Below the pieces are notes generated by a model. The model did not search any database, had not been told where the DNA came from, and was given only the letters and a program-made list of their open reading frames with translations. Shown here piece after piece: positions 25,124 to 34,378 of a DNA stretch of 64,000 bases. The translations under genes were made by a program, and so were the position numbers. Positions within the stretch are counted from its first letter, which is position 1; each line of letters opens with the position of its first letter. Origin of the DNA: an uncultured Eggerthellaceae bacterium (GTDB lineage Bacteria > Actinomycetota > Coriobacteriia > Coriobacteriales > Eggerthellaceae); contig CAJURX010000010.1 of assembly GCA_910589125.1 (NCBI GenBank), positions 1 to 64,000 of the forward strand, written 5' to 3'.

Positions 25124-26839
25124 CTATCCGATCAGCGCAGAGGCGGAGACGATCATGGCAAGGATGATCCCCATGACCGATTCCCCGCCGAGCAGCCCAG
25201 ATGCCAGGATCAGCCCCGTATCAGAATAGGCGCGATCGCGTGCGGCGCGCTCATCCTCCGACAGGTCCGCCATCCTCCTGCGATGGATGAGGTCAACGAC
25301 CCCTTTGACCGCCACGCCCAGGAATGCCGTGAGCGACATGTAGAACGGAAGGTACATCCCCAATCCCAGCATCATGGCTGGGAAGCGCACGAGATAGAGC
25401 GCGAAGCCCGCCGCTGCTCCGATGAGGAACGCCGTCATGTTCGGCACGCCTGCGATCATCGTTGCCACCACGCTCGCTTGCGCCGACACGAACTCCTTGC
25501 CAGGGCCGAACGCATCAGGGCCGTAGGCCTGGAAGAGCGCGCTGATGGTGAGCGCCGCGACGATGGACCCCACGACAGCGCCGATGCCCTGACCGACCCA
25601 TTGAGCGCGTGGGCTGGTGCCCAGGACCGCGCCTGCCTTGAAGTCGTTCATCACGTCCCCGGAAAGGCCGCACGCGACCGCCACGAGCGCAGCCACGAAG
25701 AACAGCTGCATATCAGCCACATTCGCCACGACCGCTACCAGGAATAGCACGATGAGGCCGAATATCTCCATCGGGTCGATGCTCGTCTGGCCAACGGACT
25801 GCGCGCTCATGGCGCAGGCCACGAATGCGCATGCAACGGTCAGCACGGATACCCCCAGAGGCAGGTCGAGCGCCAACCATGCAGCAACAGCAGCGCACGC
25901 GATGGCGAGGATGGCAACGCCTGAGCTGCATGCCGCCGCGCGCATCTGCGGGCGTGTGGCGCACGCCGCTGCCGTCAGCCCGAGCGGCTCGTTCAGGCGC
26001 ACTGCCTGACCCGCCTTGCGAGCGATGGTGCGCACCCCCAGCGGGATGATGTCGCGGACGATGACCGCGATGCCGCACCCCATCATGCATCCCATTCCCA
26101 AGCATGAGGCCACTTGTTGGGCGATATCCACGCTGGCAAGCCCGAGCGCCGGCGCTCCCACGACGATGCCGAAGCTCCCGATCACAGCTCCCGCGAACCA
26201 CACCGCCATGGCACCCGTTCCCACGAGGAAGCCAACAGCGAGCATCATGGGAGATGCGTATATCCCGAACACGACGCCGGGGATGGGAAGCTGCGCCACC
26301 ATCGAGGGGATCAGCTTGAGACCGTCGCGCAGAAGCGACCAGAGCGCCGCGAATCCCATGGCACCGAAGAGCTTGACGCCCGTCCGGCCGCCAGCATCCC
26401 CCGCCTTGAGCGTCTCAGCAGCAGCTTGGCCCAAAGGGTATTCCAGCTTCGCCCCCTCTATGAAGTGGCGACGAAAGGCGATGGACGCCACCAGGCCGAT
26501 GACGGAACCAGCGAGCGCTGTGACCAAGAGCTGCGCGGTGGAGATTCCCTCCCCGAGCCCCAGCATCCACGCACCGGGGATGGTGAACGCGAGGCCGCCG
26601 GCCACCATGGCGCCCGAGGACATGACCGTATGGGTCACATTGGCCTCATTCAGGGTGAAGCGGCCACCGCTCACGGCCTTGAGAGCGAAGAGGGCGAGCA
26701 GGGCAGCGAAGATGATCGGCCACGGCAGCGCGCCCATCTTGAGCGCCACATAGACCGACGACGCCGTGATCAGCACGCATCCCGCGCACCCGATCGCTAT
26801 GCCCCGCATCGTCAATTGGCCCCTGATCTCCTGCACCAT
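25124..26839 (-). CDS. OPT-family oligopeptide transporter
   Basis: A 571-residue, very hydrophobic protein with 13-15 membrane segments. NEANVTHTVMSSGAMVAGG and the paired GxxxG-rich helices fit the OPT (oligopeptide/metal-chelate) family, with length in the bacterial range. It probably imports peptides. The AAGGAGG site is only two bases before ATG 26839 and five before an in-frame GTG at 26836; the open frame reaches 26962 but the extra part is not membrane-like. Confidence 0.85.
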   Translation of the reverse strand: MVQEIRGQLTMRGIAIGCAGCVLITASSVYVALKMGALPWPIIFAALLALFALKAVSGGRFTLNEANVTHTVMSSGAMVAGGLAFTIPGAWMLGLGEGISTAQLLVTALAGSVIGLVASIAFRRHFIEGAKLEYPLGQAAAETLKAGDAGGRTGVKLFGAMGFAALWSLLRDGLKLIPSMVAQLPIPGVVFGIYASPMMLAVGFLVGTGAMAVWFAGAVIGSFGIVVGAPALGLASVDIAQQVASCLGMGCMMGCGIAVIVRDIIPLGVRTIARKAGQAVRLNEPLGLTAAACATRPQMRAAACSSGVAILAIACAAVAAWLALDLPLGVSVLTVACAFVACAMSAQSVGQTSIDPMEIFGLIVLFLVAVVANVADMQLFFVAALVAVACGLSGDVMNDFKAGAVLGTSPRAQWVGQGIGAVVGSIVAALTISALFQAYGPDAFGPGKEFVSAQASVVATMIAGVPNMTAFLIGAAAGFALYLVRFPAMMLGLGMYLPFYMSLTAFLGVAVKGVVDLIHRRRMADLSEDERAARDRAYSDTGLILASGLLGGESVMGIILAMIVSASALIG

Positions 26840-26933
26840 TGCCTCCTTCGGCCACCTCGCGCACAGCGCACCGATCCTGCATCCGTCATATGAGGATGGA
26901 TGATTCTTGCACAAGGTGCGAAGCGCAAGGGGC

Positions 26934-27413
26934 TTAGACCGTGAGATCGGCGTATTCGGCACCTATGAGCTGTGCGAGCGCATCAGGAGAGGTCTCCAGT
27001 TGACAGCCGATGCGGCCGCCGGAGTAGAGCACCGCATCGAAGAGCTGCGCGGTCTCGTCGATCACCGTGCGAAAGGCGCGCTTCATGCCCACGGGCGAGC
27101 AGCCTCCATGAACGTATCCCGTGAGCGGGAGGAGGTCCCGCGCACGCAGCATGGTGATGGCCTTCTCCCCCACTGCCTGCGCCGCCTTCTTGAGGTCGAG
27201 CTCCTCGGCCACGGGGATCATGAACACGTAATGCTCGCCCGTCTTGCCTTCGGTGACCAGCGTCTTGAACACGCGCTCAGGCTCCTCGCCCAGCATCTGC
27301 GCCACCTCGACGCCGCTCGGCGCACCTTCCGTCTCGAACGTCCGATACGAGAACGGGATGCCCGCAGCCTCCACCTCGCGGATGGCGTTGGTCTTGGCAG
27401 GCTTCTTCGCCAT
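26934..27413 (-). CDS. ybaK: YbaK/EbsC-type aminoacyl-tRNA deacylase (Cys-tRNA(Pro))
   Basis: A 159-residue YbaK-fold protein of standard length. KTLVTEGKTGEHYVFMIPV and LTGYVHGGCSPVGMKR are the family motifs (the second contains the GxxSPxG substrate loop), and AVLYSGGRIGCQLE is near the end. It hydrolyses Cys-tRNA(Pro) made in error by ProRS. ATG 27413 is six bases after the RhaD-like stop and has no ribosome site, so translation is probably coupled. Confidence 0.93.
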   Translation of the reverse strand: MAKKPAKTNAIREVEAAGIPFSYRTFETEGAPSGVEVAQMLGEEPERVFKTLVTEGKTGEHYVFMIPVAEELDLKKAAQAVGEKAITMLRARDLLPLTGYVHGGCSPVGMKRAFRTVIDETAQLFDAVLYSGGRIGCQLETSPDALAQLIGAEYADLTV

Positions 27414-27419
27414 GGGCGA

Positions 27420-28850
27420 TCAGCGCGCGCGATGATCGCGCGGCTTCGGGTAGAAATGGTAGACAGGCTGCTCTGCAGGCTGCTCGGACTGCGCCGGTCG
27501 CTCGGACTGGACGGGCTGCGCTAGCAGCTCGGGTCGCGCTGGCTGCTCAGATGGCAAGGGTCGCGACAGGGGCTCGGGCTGCACCGGATGCTGAGGCACT
27601 GCGGCCTGCATGGGCGGCGCGAACCGATCGAAGCGCTCGGGCTGCAGCTCGGGACGCGGCATCGGCTGCACCTCGGGCACGCTCTGCCGGAGCTGCTCGG
27701 CCTGCGAGCGCTCGGGCTGCGCCGGTCGCTCGGGCGCGGGCACGACAGGCACAGGAACGCGCGACGCCTCAACGGGCGGCTCCCACCCTTCGCTTGGCTG
27801 CGGATGCGCCTCCGCTTGCGTCTCAACCGGAACCTCAGCCACAGCCCCAGGCACAGCCTCGGACGCCACCTCAGGCACCGCCCCTGATGGCGCTTCGGGC
27901 TCCACCGAGGGGAAGCGGAAGGCACCGGGGATGTTCACCGGCGTCTCCTCGGGCTTAGCGGATGGGCGCTGCTCGCGAGATGGCTCCTTCCCGAAGGCAG
28001 CATCAAGACGTGGGTCCTCCAGGTAGGGCTTCGCATACACGTTGCGTCGAGCAAGCTCCAAGCCATATTCGCGGGAGAAGCTGACCAGTTCGACATCTGC
28101 GATCTTGGACGTGTAGGGCATGCCGCATGCGCGAGCCGTGCAGAATATCTCTGCGGCCTTCTCTACCGTATGCGCGATACCGAAGGCATCATCCATGGTC
28201 TCAGCGGAGACGAACAGGCCATGATGCGGCCAGACCACCACCGGCGTGTGCTCCATGGCCTTCGCCGATTCGATGGCAAGGTCCACGCTGCCAGGCACTT
28301 CCCATGAGATGACCTCCACGCCCTCCTTGCAGATCAGCGCGCATTCCGCCAACTGCGCCCAGAGGGTGCGCGTGAACACGGCGCTGTCATGGGGCACGAC
28401 GCAGGTCATGGCAGCCAGCTTGGCCGGATGGCAGTGATAGATCACCCGGCTCTTCCCCTGCGTGGCCGCCTTGCGCACCTCATGGTTGATGAGGTGCGAG
28501 GCCAGCTCGCTCGTGGGATGCGCACCGTCGCGGAAGCCCCAGCACTCGCGCCAGCACGTCCCCGTGCGGTCTATCTCTATGATGCCGAGCGTGCGCTTCG
28601 GGTCATGCGCGACGTTGCGGAAGTGGCTGCCCGCGGCCGTGATCATGAAGAACTCGCCCGCCAGCGTGGGGACCTCGGTATCCATGCTCACCCAGGGGCG
28701 CGTGCGGAACCCGCTTCGCACTTCGGTCACTTCCTCGGGGCGCATCCTGTACGACGCGTTCCCCCCGTTGGCCTCATGCCATCCGAACGTCCATCCATCG
28801 TTGCACATGCGGATGAAGCTGCGCGCGAAATCGGTATCCAGAACCTTCAT
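27420..28850 (-). CDS. rhaD: Class II aldolase (rhamnulose-1-phosphate aldolase-like) with proline-rich tail
   Basis: A 476-residue protein. Residues 1-~280 are a class II aldolase close to RhaD: GWHEANGGNASYRM at the start, ITAAGSHFRN, zinc-ligand histidines in YHCHPAKL and WPHHGLF, catalytic Glu in the CWRECWG region. RhaD proteins normally end there (~275 residues). This one adds ~190 residues rich in Pro, Gln, Glu and Ala with no fold motif. No other rhamnose genes are next to it. AGGAG lies six bases before ATG. It sits between larC and ybaK on one strand. Confidence 0.8.
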   Translation of the reverse strand: MKVLDTDFARSFIRMCNDGWTFGWHEANGGNASYRMRPEEVTEVRSGFRTRPWVSMDTEVPTLAGEFFMITAAGSHFRNVAHDPKRTLGIIEIDRTGTCWRECWGFRDGAHPTSELASHLINHEVRKAATQGKSRVIYHCHPAKLAAMTCVVPHDSAVFTRTLWAQLAECALICKEGVEVISWEVPGSVDLAIESAKAMEHTPVVVWPHHGLFVSAETMDDAFGIAHTVEKAAEIFCTARACGMPYTSKIADVELVSFSREYGLELARRNVYAKPYLEDPRLDAAFGKEPSREQRPSAKPEETPVNIPGAFRFPSVEPEAPSGAVPEVASEAVPGAVAEVPVETQAEAHPQPSEGWEPPVEASRVPVPVVPAPERPAQPERSQAEQLRQSVPEVQPMPRPELQPERFDRFAPPMQAAVPQHPVQPEPLSRPLPSEQPARPELLAQPVQSERPAQSEQPAEQPVYHFYPKPRDHRAR

Positions 28851-28889
28851 TGACCGCTCCTGGTGTGTTTTGGGCTTTATGACACTTTA

Positions 28890-29501
28890 TCAAGGATTGC
28901 AGCGGATGATGACGTCTCCGTCCGGTTTCTGCACGCCAGCGTCCGCATCGAGGAACCTGTCGGCGAAGTAGGCTACGAGCGCCGCACCCGTGGGCGTGGT
29001 CAGCTCGCCCTCCTCGTCCCCCGCGAATGCAGGGATGCCCTCGAGGATGTGCGCCGTCGCAGGAGCCGGGATCGGCAAGGTGCCATGCGCGCAGTCCACG
29101 AAGCCGAAGCCCGTGCAGACCGGGGTGGATGCGATCGCATCGAATGAGAGCCGGGAGAGGGCATCGCACGCAGCTACGATATGGGCGATCGCGTCCGGGG
29201 CACCCACCTCGTGGAAGTGCACCTCCCGAGCGCTGACGCCATGCGCCTTGGCTTCGGCAGCCGCGATGACGGCGTACACGCCGCGCGCGTCCTCCTTGAC
29301 GGCCTCTGCCACCGGTGCCGCCTGGATGGCGTCATGCACCTCCTGGATGCTGTGGTGATGATGGTCATGCGCATGAGCATCCTGGGGAACATAGTCCAGG
29401 ATGGGCAAGAGCTCGCGCGGCTCCGGCACCAACGAGCGGACCGCCTGGGCGAATCCGCTCTTGGTGGAGCCATGGGTGCAATCCAAGAGGAGCGTTGTCA
29501 T
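28890..29501 (-). CDS. larC: LarC-like nickel-insertion protein, short form
   Basis: A 203-residue protein matching the LarC1 part: a His-rich loop (HAHDHHHHS, near 44-52) for nickel, VHFHEVGAPDAIAHIVAA, GFGFVDCAHGTLPIPAPATA and TTPTGAALVAYF. The N-terminus (MTTLLLDCTHGSTKSG) is altered from the family DxxSGxSGDM, and the whole LarC2 half (CTP-dependent nickel cyclometallation) is missing. Only 39 bases separate its stop from rhaD, so no second half follows. AAAGGA is upstream of ATG. Downstream of larE-larB. Confidence 0.78.
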   Translation of the reverse strand: MTTLLLDCTHGSTKSGFAQAVRSLVPEPRELLPILDYVPQDAHAHDHHHHSIQEVHDAIQAAPVAEAVKEDARGVYAVIAAAEAKAHGVSAREVHFHEVGAPDAIAHIVAACDALSRLSFDAIASTPVCTGFGFVDCAHGTLPIPAPATAHILEGIPAFAGDEEGELTTPTGAALVAYFADRFLDADAGVQKPDGDVIIRCNP

Positions 29502-29654
29502 CGGATCATCCTTTCCGGGGATGCGCTATGGATATGCCAGGACGTGCGTCGGGTCCGTCGCTCAGGGCAGTCGTCGGGCAGAGGTGCCATCACATCGCCG
29601 AGCCTGCTACCCGCACCCCACACCAGGCACAGCACGCCGCGCTCAGAGCAGCCG

Positions 29655-30401
29655 TCAGGCGCGCACGATCTTGGCTGCTGCATATCCTGCACCGAATCCA
29701 TTGTCTATGTTGACCACCGTCACGCCAGCTGCGCACGAGTTCAACATGGCGAGCAGCGCCGCCAACCCATCGAACGAAGCGCCATAGCCCACGCTGGTAG
29801 GGACCGCGATGACCGGGCAGTTCGCCATCCCGCCGATCACGCTGGCGAGCGCGCCCTCCATCCCCGCCACCGCCACGATGGCGGAAGCCCCCAGGATGTC
29901 ATCCACGCGCGCAAGCGTGCGGTGCAGCCCAGCCACGCCTATGTCATAGGCGCGCACCACGCGGCATCCGAGCATCTCAACCGTGATGGCTGCCTCCTCG
30001 GCAACGGGCATGTCGCTCGTGCCTGCGGTGGCCACCAGCACGTATCCCGGCGCATCAGGCTCGGGCACGCCCCCGACCACGCCCGTGCGAGAGAGGGGGT
30101 CGTACGCCACCGCCACGCCGCTTCCCGCGACCTCATCGGCCTTGTCAGATGCCAAGCGCGTGATGAGCACGCGAGGTTGTCCATGGTCCTCCAGGGTGCG
30201 GACGATGCCTGCGATCTGCTCCGCCGTCTTGCCTTCGCCATAGATGACCTCTGAGACGCCTTGGCGCGCCTGCCTATCCAAGTCGATGTTCGCATAGCCG
30301 ATATCCTTGAGCGGCTTCGCGCGAAGCTCGATCTCTGCATCATCCACGGATACAGCACCGCTCGCGACCCCCTCCAAGAGCTCGCGCACATCACGTCCCA
30401 T
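29655..30401 (-). CDS. larB: Nickel pincer cofactor biosynthesis carboxylase
   Basis: A 248-residue LarB of standard length with an AIR-carboxylase-like (PurE-type) domain. The C-terminal half carries VLVATAGTSDMPVAEEAA, GVAGLHRTL, VAVAGMEGALASVIGGM and the PTSVGYGASFDGLAALLAML motif. LarB carboxylates and hydrolyses nicotinate adenine dinucleotide, the first step of the pincer cofactor made with LarE and LarC. ATG 30401 lies six bases after GGGAGGTG and overlaps larE by 11 bases; GTG 30410 is an alternative. Confidence 0.93.
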   Translation of the reverse strand: MGRDVRELLEGVASGAVSVDDAEIELRAKPLKDIGYANIDLDRQARQGVSEVIYGEGKTAEQIAGIVRTLEDHGQPRVLITRLASDKADEVAGSGVAVAYDPLSRTGVVGGVPEPDAPGYVLVATAGTSDMPVAEEAAITVEMLGCRVVRAYDIGVAGLHRTLARVDDILGASAIVAVAGMEGALASVIGGMANCPVIAVPTSVGYGASFDGLAALLAMLNSCAAGVTVVNIDNGFGAGYAAAKIVRA

Positions 30402-31233
30402 CAGATGCACCTCCCAATCCCTCGTTCAAGCTGCCCATGCGGTACCCATCCATATCAACGGCCACATAGGCGAATCCGAGCCCATGCAGCATGCGGCTCA
30501 CCTCCGTGCGCACGGACGGCTGCACGAGCGACGCCATATCCTCCGCGGGCACCTCGATGCGAGCGACATCCCCATGAGCACGCACGCGCACCTGCGAGGA
30601 TCCGTGGGCGCGCAGGATCTGCTCGGCCTGAGCCACGCGCAGGAGCGCATCCTCGGCCAAGGGCGTTCCATACGGGATGCGGCTTGCCAAGCAGGCCGAG
30701 GCAGGCGCATCCCATCGGGGCAGTCCCTCGCAGCGTGCAGCCTGGCGTATCTCCGCCTTGCTCAAGCCGACCTGGGCGAGCGGGCTTGCGATGCCGAGCT
30801 CCTCGAGCGCAGCTGCACCCGGTCGATAGTCGAAGGCGTCATCGGCATTCGAGCCGTCGCACGGGATGGCATCCAGCTCAGCTGCTGCAGCTGCCACCGC
30901 ATCCATGATGACGCGCTTGCAGTGGTAGCACCGATCGGGTCCATTCGCACGCACGTCCGCGCACGCAAGCGGATCCACCTCCAACACGATATGCGGGATG
31001 CCGCGCTCGGCGCAGAACCGCGCCGCCAGCTCCGCATCTGAAGCGGGCATGAGCGACGAGCGCACCGTGATGGCCGTTGCCTGCACGCCAGCGATGCCCT
31101 GCGCATGCCCCACGAGGAAGGTCGAATCCGTGCCACCTGAGAACGCGATGGCAACGCGCCCCATCTCCATGAGCAGCGCATCCAACCTTCGCAGCTTCTC
31201 CGCCGCCTCTGCTGTCATCCCCGTTCCCGTCAT
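30391..31233 (-). CDS. larE: Pyridinium sulfurtransferase for the nickel pincer cofactor
   Basis: A 280-residue PP-loop enzyme: SGGTDSTFLVGHAQ at 32, NGPDRCYHCKR for the CxxC-like zinc/thiol region, and PASACLASRIPYGTPL, which holds the conserved cysteine that donates sulfur. LarE adenylates and thiolates the LarB product. ATG 31233 follows a TACAAT by six bases, so it is probably leaderless; ATG 31218 is also in frame. First of the larE-larB-larC order. No larA (lactate racemase) is in the window. Confidence 0.93.
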   Translation of the reverse strand: MTGTGMTAEAAEKLRRLDALLMEMGRVAIAFSGGTDSTFLVGHAQGIAGVQATAITVRSSLMPASDAELAARFCAERGIPHIVLEVDPLACADVRANGPDRCYHCKRVIMDAVAAAAAELDAIPCDGSNADDAFDYRPGAAALEELGIASPLAQVGLSKAEIRQAARCEGLPRWDAPASACLASRIPYGTPLAEDALLRVAQAEQILRAHGSSQVRVRAHGDVARIEVPAEDMASLVQPSVRTEVSRMLHGLGFAYVAVDMDGYRMGSLNEGLGGASDGT

Positions 31234-31239
31234 GCGCCC

Positions 31240-31245
31240 ATTGTA
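31240..31245 (-). promoter_or_regulatory. -10 box (TACAAT) of a probable leaderless larE promoter
   Basis: TACAAT on the minus strand ends six bases before ATG 31233, with no ribosome site between. Transcription would begin at or just inside the ATG, so this spacing is at the short limit. Confidence 0.5.
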
Positions 31246-31286
31246 GAAGGTATCGCCGATCCGCGTGAGCGCACGCCCATGGAGCA

Positions 31287-32288
31287 TCAGGCTCGCTTCG
31301 GCAGGAACGAGCGCACGGCGGGCAAGATGCCCCCTGCGATGATGAGCGCGCCGCCGATGGTCGTGGATGCGCTCATGGGCTCTTGGTAGACCAGCGCACC
31401 AACGGCAACGGATACGACGCACTCCCAATAGGCGATGGTGGAATACTCCACCGCTGGCAGGTTGCGCCCCGCCACCAACAGCAGCCCGAGCGCGAACGGT
31501 CCGCAGATGAGCCAGAGCGCTGCGGCGAATCCCCAGTTCGATGCCGTCATGCTCACATCGCCGAGCGGCCAGACGATGCACATGGACAGCGCCACGACCA
31601 GCGCTCCGACAGAAGCCGCGCCGAAGTTCCACACGCCGCGCACCACCGAGTCGCAATCCTTGCGGTATCCATTGAAGAAGAGGGAAAGCCCATAGAACAC
31701 GCCGGAGAGGAGGCCGAGCATATCCCCAAGCCCCTTCTTCGGGTATCCTGGCTCTGATGCCGCCAGGTCGAACCCGACGCTCAAGGCGCCGTCCCTCACA
31801 GAGACGATGCCCGCCGTGAAGAGCATCCCCACGAACACGAGCGCAAGGCAAGCTCCCTGCCCTGCGCTGATGCGCTCGCCTCGGAACACGCGCGCCAAGA
31901 GCGTGCAGAACAAGGGTCCGGTATAGATCAAGAACACCGCGTCGGCCAGCGTGGTCAAGAGCGCGGATACCATGTAGAGCGACAGCGCCACTCCGATGCA
32001 AAGGCCACCGAGGAGGATGGATGGGGTCACGCGCGTCTGCGCGAAGGTGCGCACGCGTCGCGTTGCCAGAAGGAGGATGGCGAAGGTCAGAAGCCCGCAT
32101 ACCATGCGCCCGAGCGTCATGAACGCTCCGATGGATTCCCCTGCGACGTAGTCCGTGCCGAAGAAATCCGTGCGCGTGGCACCACGCGTCAGGCAGCCCG
32201 CAAGGCCCATGCCCGTCGTGGACAGGATCAGCGCGATCACGCCCGTGCGCTGGTCCATCTCATATCCTGCAGATCCCGTCGTGCGCAT
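31287..32288 (-). CDS. EamA/DMT-family transporter
   Basis: A 333-residue protein with about ten membrane segments in two EamA repeats; ADAVFLIYTGPLFCTLLARV in the first half and EYSTIAYWECVVSVAVGALV in the second mark the conserved helices. It likely exports or imports a small metabolite. The strong site GGAGGGAGG lies six bases before ATG 32288. It stands 41 bases upstream of the larE promoter, on the same strand. Confidence 0.85.
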   Translation of the reverse strand: MRTTGSAGYEMDQRTGVIALILSTTGMGLAGCLTRGATRTDFFGTDYVAGESIGAFMTLGRMVCGLLTFAILLLATRRVRTFAQTRVTPSILLGGLCIGVALSLYMVSALLTTLADAVFLIYTGPLFCTLLARVFRGERISAGQGACLALVFVGMLFTAGIVSVRDGALSVGFDLAASEPGYPKKGLGDMLGLLSGVFYGLSLFFNGYRKDCDSVVRGVWNFGAASVGALVVALSMCIVWPLGDVSMTASNWGFAAALWLICGPFALGLLLVAGRNLPAVEYSTIAYWECVVSVAVGALVYQEPMSASTTIGGALIIAGGILPAVRSFLPKRA

Positions 32289-32354
32289 CACGCACCTCCC
32301 TCCTTGCAGAGGGCATGATATCCCTTATCGCACAGGGACCTTCGCGAGAGCAGC

Positions 32355-33239
32355 CTAGGCGCGTGCGAAGCGACCGAGGCGCTGCCGCCAGACATCCGGG
32401 ATGCTGAGCTGCGCGAGGCATGCGCCGCCAATGACGCATGCGGCCCCTGCCAGCTGGAGCGTCGTCATGGCCTCTCCCAGGATGAGGGCTGACAGCACGA
32501 CGGCTCCCAGCGGCTCGAGATAGCCGAGCACCGCCACGCTCTGCGCCTTCATCTCGGAGATGCCCGAGAAGAACAGCAAGCAGGCCGCACCCGTGCCCAG
32601 GATGCCCAGCTCAAGCATGGCCGGCACGCTGTGGAGCGGCAGGGATACGTTCGCCTCTCCCTTGATGAGGAGCACGACGAACACGGCAGCCAGACCTGAG
32701 AGCATCTGGATCGTCGTGTTCTCCAGGCCCTTGATAGCGCTGGCCTTCTTGGAGAGCATGACCATGACGGCATAGAGGCCCGCTGCCCCCAGCCCGCAGG
32801 CAACGCCCAGGACATCGAGCGTGCCCGTAGCCGCGCCGTTCAGCAGCATGACGCCGCCCACGACCACCATGATCCCCAGGACCTTGTTCCAGGTCAAGCG
32901 CTCCTTGAACACGAACGGTGCCAGCGCGATCACGATGATGGGACCGCAGTAGTTCAAGAGCGTTGCCATGCCCACGCCGATATGGTTGAAGGCCTCGAAC
33001 AGGAGCAGCCATTGCAGCCCCATGGCGCAGCCGGACAGGACGAGGAACCCGAGCGCGCGCTTGTCATTCAAGCAGGTGACGCGCTTGCGGGTGAGCAGGA
33101 ACACGGCAGCCAGCACGCCCGTTCCGATCAGCACGCGCAGGAATACGATCTGGGTGCTGGTGGCATCCACGTAGCTTGCGAATATCCCATTGAAGCCGAA
33201 GATCAGCAATGATGCCAGGTATTTGAGCGTGTTCTGCAT
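32355..33239 (-). CDS. EamA/DMT-family transporter
   Basis: A 294-residue protein with ten membrane segments and two EamA repeats (LLNYCGPIIVIALAPFVFKE ends the first, YLEPLGAVVLSALILGEAM the second). The E-rich ends of helices 4 and 9 are typical. It is divergent from a LysR-type regulator gene 235 bases away, which suggests the LysR protein controls it. It belongs to the same superfamily as the neighbour at 31287 but differs in length and sequence. Confidence 0.87.
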   Translation of the reverse strand: MQNTLKYLASLLIFGFNGIFASYVDATSTQIVFLRVLIGTGVLAAVFLLTRKRVTCLNDKRALGFLVLSGCAMGLQWLLLFEAFNHIGVGMATLLNYCGPIIVIALAPFVFKERLTWNKVLGIMVVVGGVMLLNGAATGTLDVLGVACGLGAAGLYAVMVMLSKKASAIKGLENTTIQMLSGLAAVFVVLLIKGEANVSLPLHSVPAMLELGILGTGAACLLFFSGISEMKAQSVAVLGYLEPLGAVVLSALILGEAMTTLQLAGAACVIGGACLAQLSIPDVWRQRLGRFARA

Positions 33240-33376
33240 GTCCTTCTCGTGTCCTTCCCTCCGCGCGCAGCTCACCCCATGCGCACCGCATGGAGCTTCG
33301 CGCTCGGTAGCCCTCTATGGTCTTGTGGTTCTCCGAGGGAACGTCGCGCTGATGCGCACGCCCGTGCTTCGGAGCT

Positions 33377-33406
33377 TGGACAGTTAACCACTACCCGCGA
33401 TAGAAT
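33377..33406 (+). promoter_or_regulatory. Promoter of the LysR gene
   Basis: TGGACA (33377-33382) and TAGAAT (33401-33406) are 18 bases apart, 68 bases upstream of the LysR ATG. It lies in the 235-base gap divergent from the EamA gene; the rest of the gap shows no clear feature. Confidence 0.5.
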
Positions 33407-33474
33407 GAAAGCGAATGTTCATCATGTGTTCCATGACGAATTGGAATGGATAGCCGCTTGCGGAGGTGTGCACC

Positions 33475-34368
33475 ATGGAGAATCTGCTGCAGAAATACGA
33501 AGCGCTGATCCAAGCTGTGGACACGGGCAGCTTCACGAATGCTGCCCGTGCGCTCTCCTATACGCAGTCCGGCGTTTCGCGGATGATCGCCGAGCTGGAG
33601 CGCGCTTGGGGCATCAAGCTCCTGATCCGCGGACGCGGAGGCGTGGAGCTCACGAGCGAAGGGCGCATCCTGCTCCCCTACGTCCGCGATATCGCCAACA
33701 TGCAGCGCAACCTGCGCATGGAGATCGACAACCTCTCCGGCCTGCGCTCAGGCGTGATCCGCATCGGCACGTTCACCAGCGTCGCTGCGCAATGGCTGCC
33801 GAACGTGATCGAGAGCTTCCAAGCAAGCTATCCGGGAATGGACTTCGAGCTATCCATCGGGGACTATGCTGAGATCGCTGCATGGATATCATCCGGACGC
33901 GTGGACTGCGGCTTCCTGTTGCTACCCATCGAAGAGGATTTCGACACTGTGTCGCTTGGATCGGACCGCCTGCTTGCGGTGCTGCCACCCGAGCATGCGC
34001 TTGCGAAGAAGGAGGTGGTCGCTCTGACCGATTTCGAAGGAGCGCCCTTCCTCTTGGACGAGAAGGGCACGGCGACCATGGTGACCGAGATATTCCGCGA
34101 GGCTGGCATATCCCCGGACATCAGGCTCAAGACCTCTGATGACTACGTGATCATGTCCATGGTGGAGAGCGGGCTTGGCGTGAGCATCCTACCGGAGCTC
34201 ATCTTGGAGCGCGTGCCCTACGACCTTGCCATACGACCCCTGGATGCGAACCCCATCCGAGAGATAGGGTTCGCTGTGCGCGACATGAGCTCAGCGAGCC
34301 TTGCCGTGCGCACGTTCCAGGAGTACCTGATGCAGGGGCAAGGACCTGCATCAGCGCACGTGGGCTGA
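33475..34368 (+). CDS. LysR-family transcriptional regulator
   Basis: A 297-residue LysR protein: helix-turn-helix at about 17-45 (SFTNAARALSYTQSGVSRMI), linker, and a substrate-binding domain starting near 90 (LRSGVIRIGTFTS). The GGAGG site eight bases upstream selects ATG 33475 over GTG 33466. Its divergent neighbour is an EamA transporter, the likely target. The ligand is unknown. Confidence 0.9.
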   Translation: MENLLQKYEALIQAVDTGSFTNAARALSYTQSGVSRMIAELERAWGIKLLIRGRGGVELTSEGRILLPYVRDIANMQRNLRMEIDNLSGLRSGVIRIGTFTSVAAQWLPNVIESFQASYPGMDFELSIGDYAEIAAWISSGRVDCGFLLLPIEEDFDTVSLGSDRLLAVLPPEHALAKKEVVALTDFEGAPFLLDEKGTATMVTEIFREAGISPDIRLKTSDDYVIMSMVESGLGVSILPELILERVPYDLAIRPLDANPIREIGFAVRDMSSASLAVRTFQEYLMQGQGPASAHVG

Positions 34369-34378
34369 TGTGCGTGCA

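Noticed and set aside
28850..29501. LarC split by a programmed frameshift, as in Lactobacillus larC1/larC2
   Set aside because: Only 39 bases lie between the stop and rhaD, so no second half can follow.
31234..32100. Long N-terminal extension of larE
   Set aside because: The extra 289 codons run antisense in phase through the EamA gene and are Arg/His-rich; the PP-loop enzyme begins at ATG 31233.
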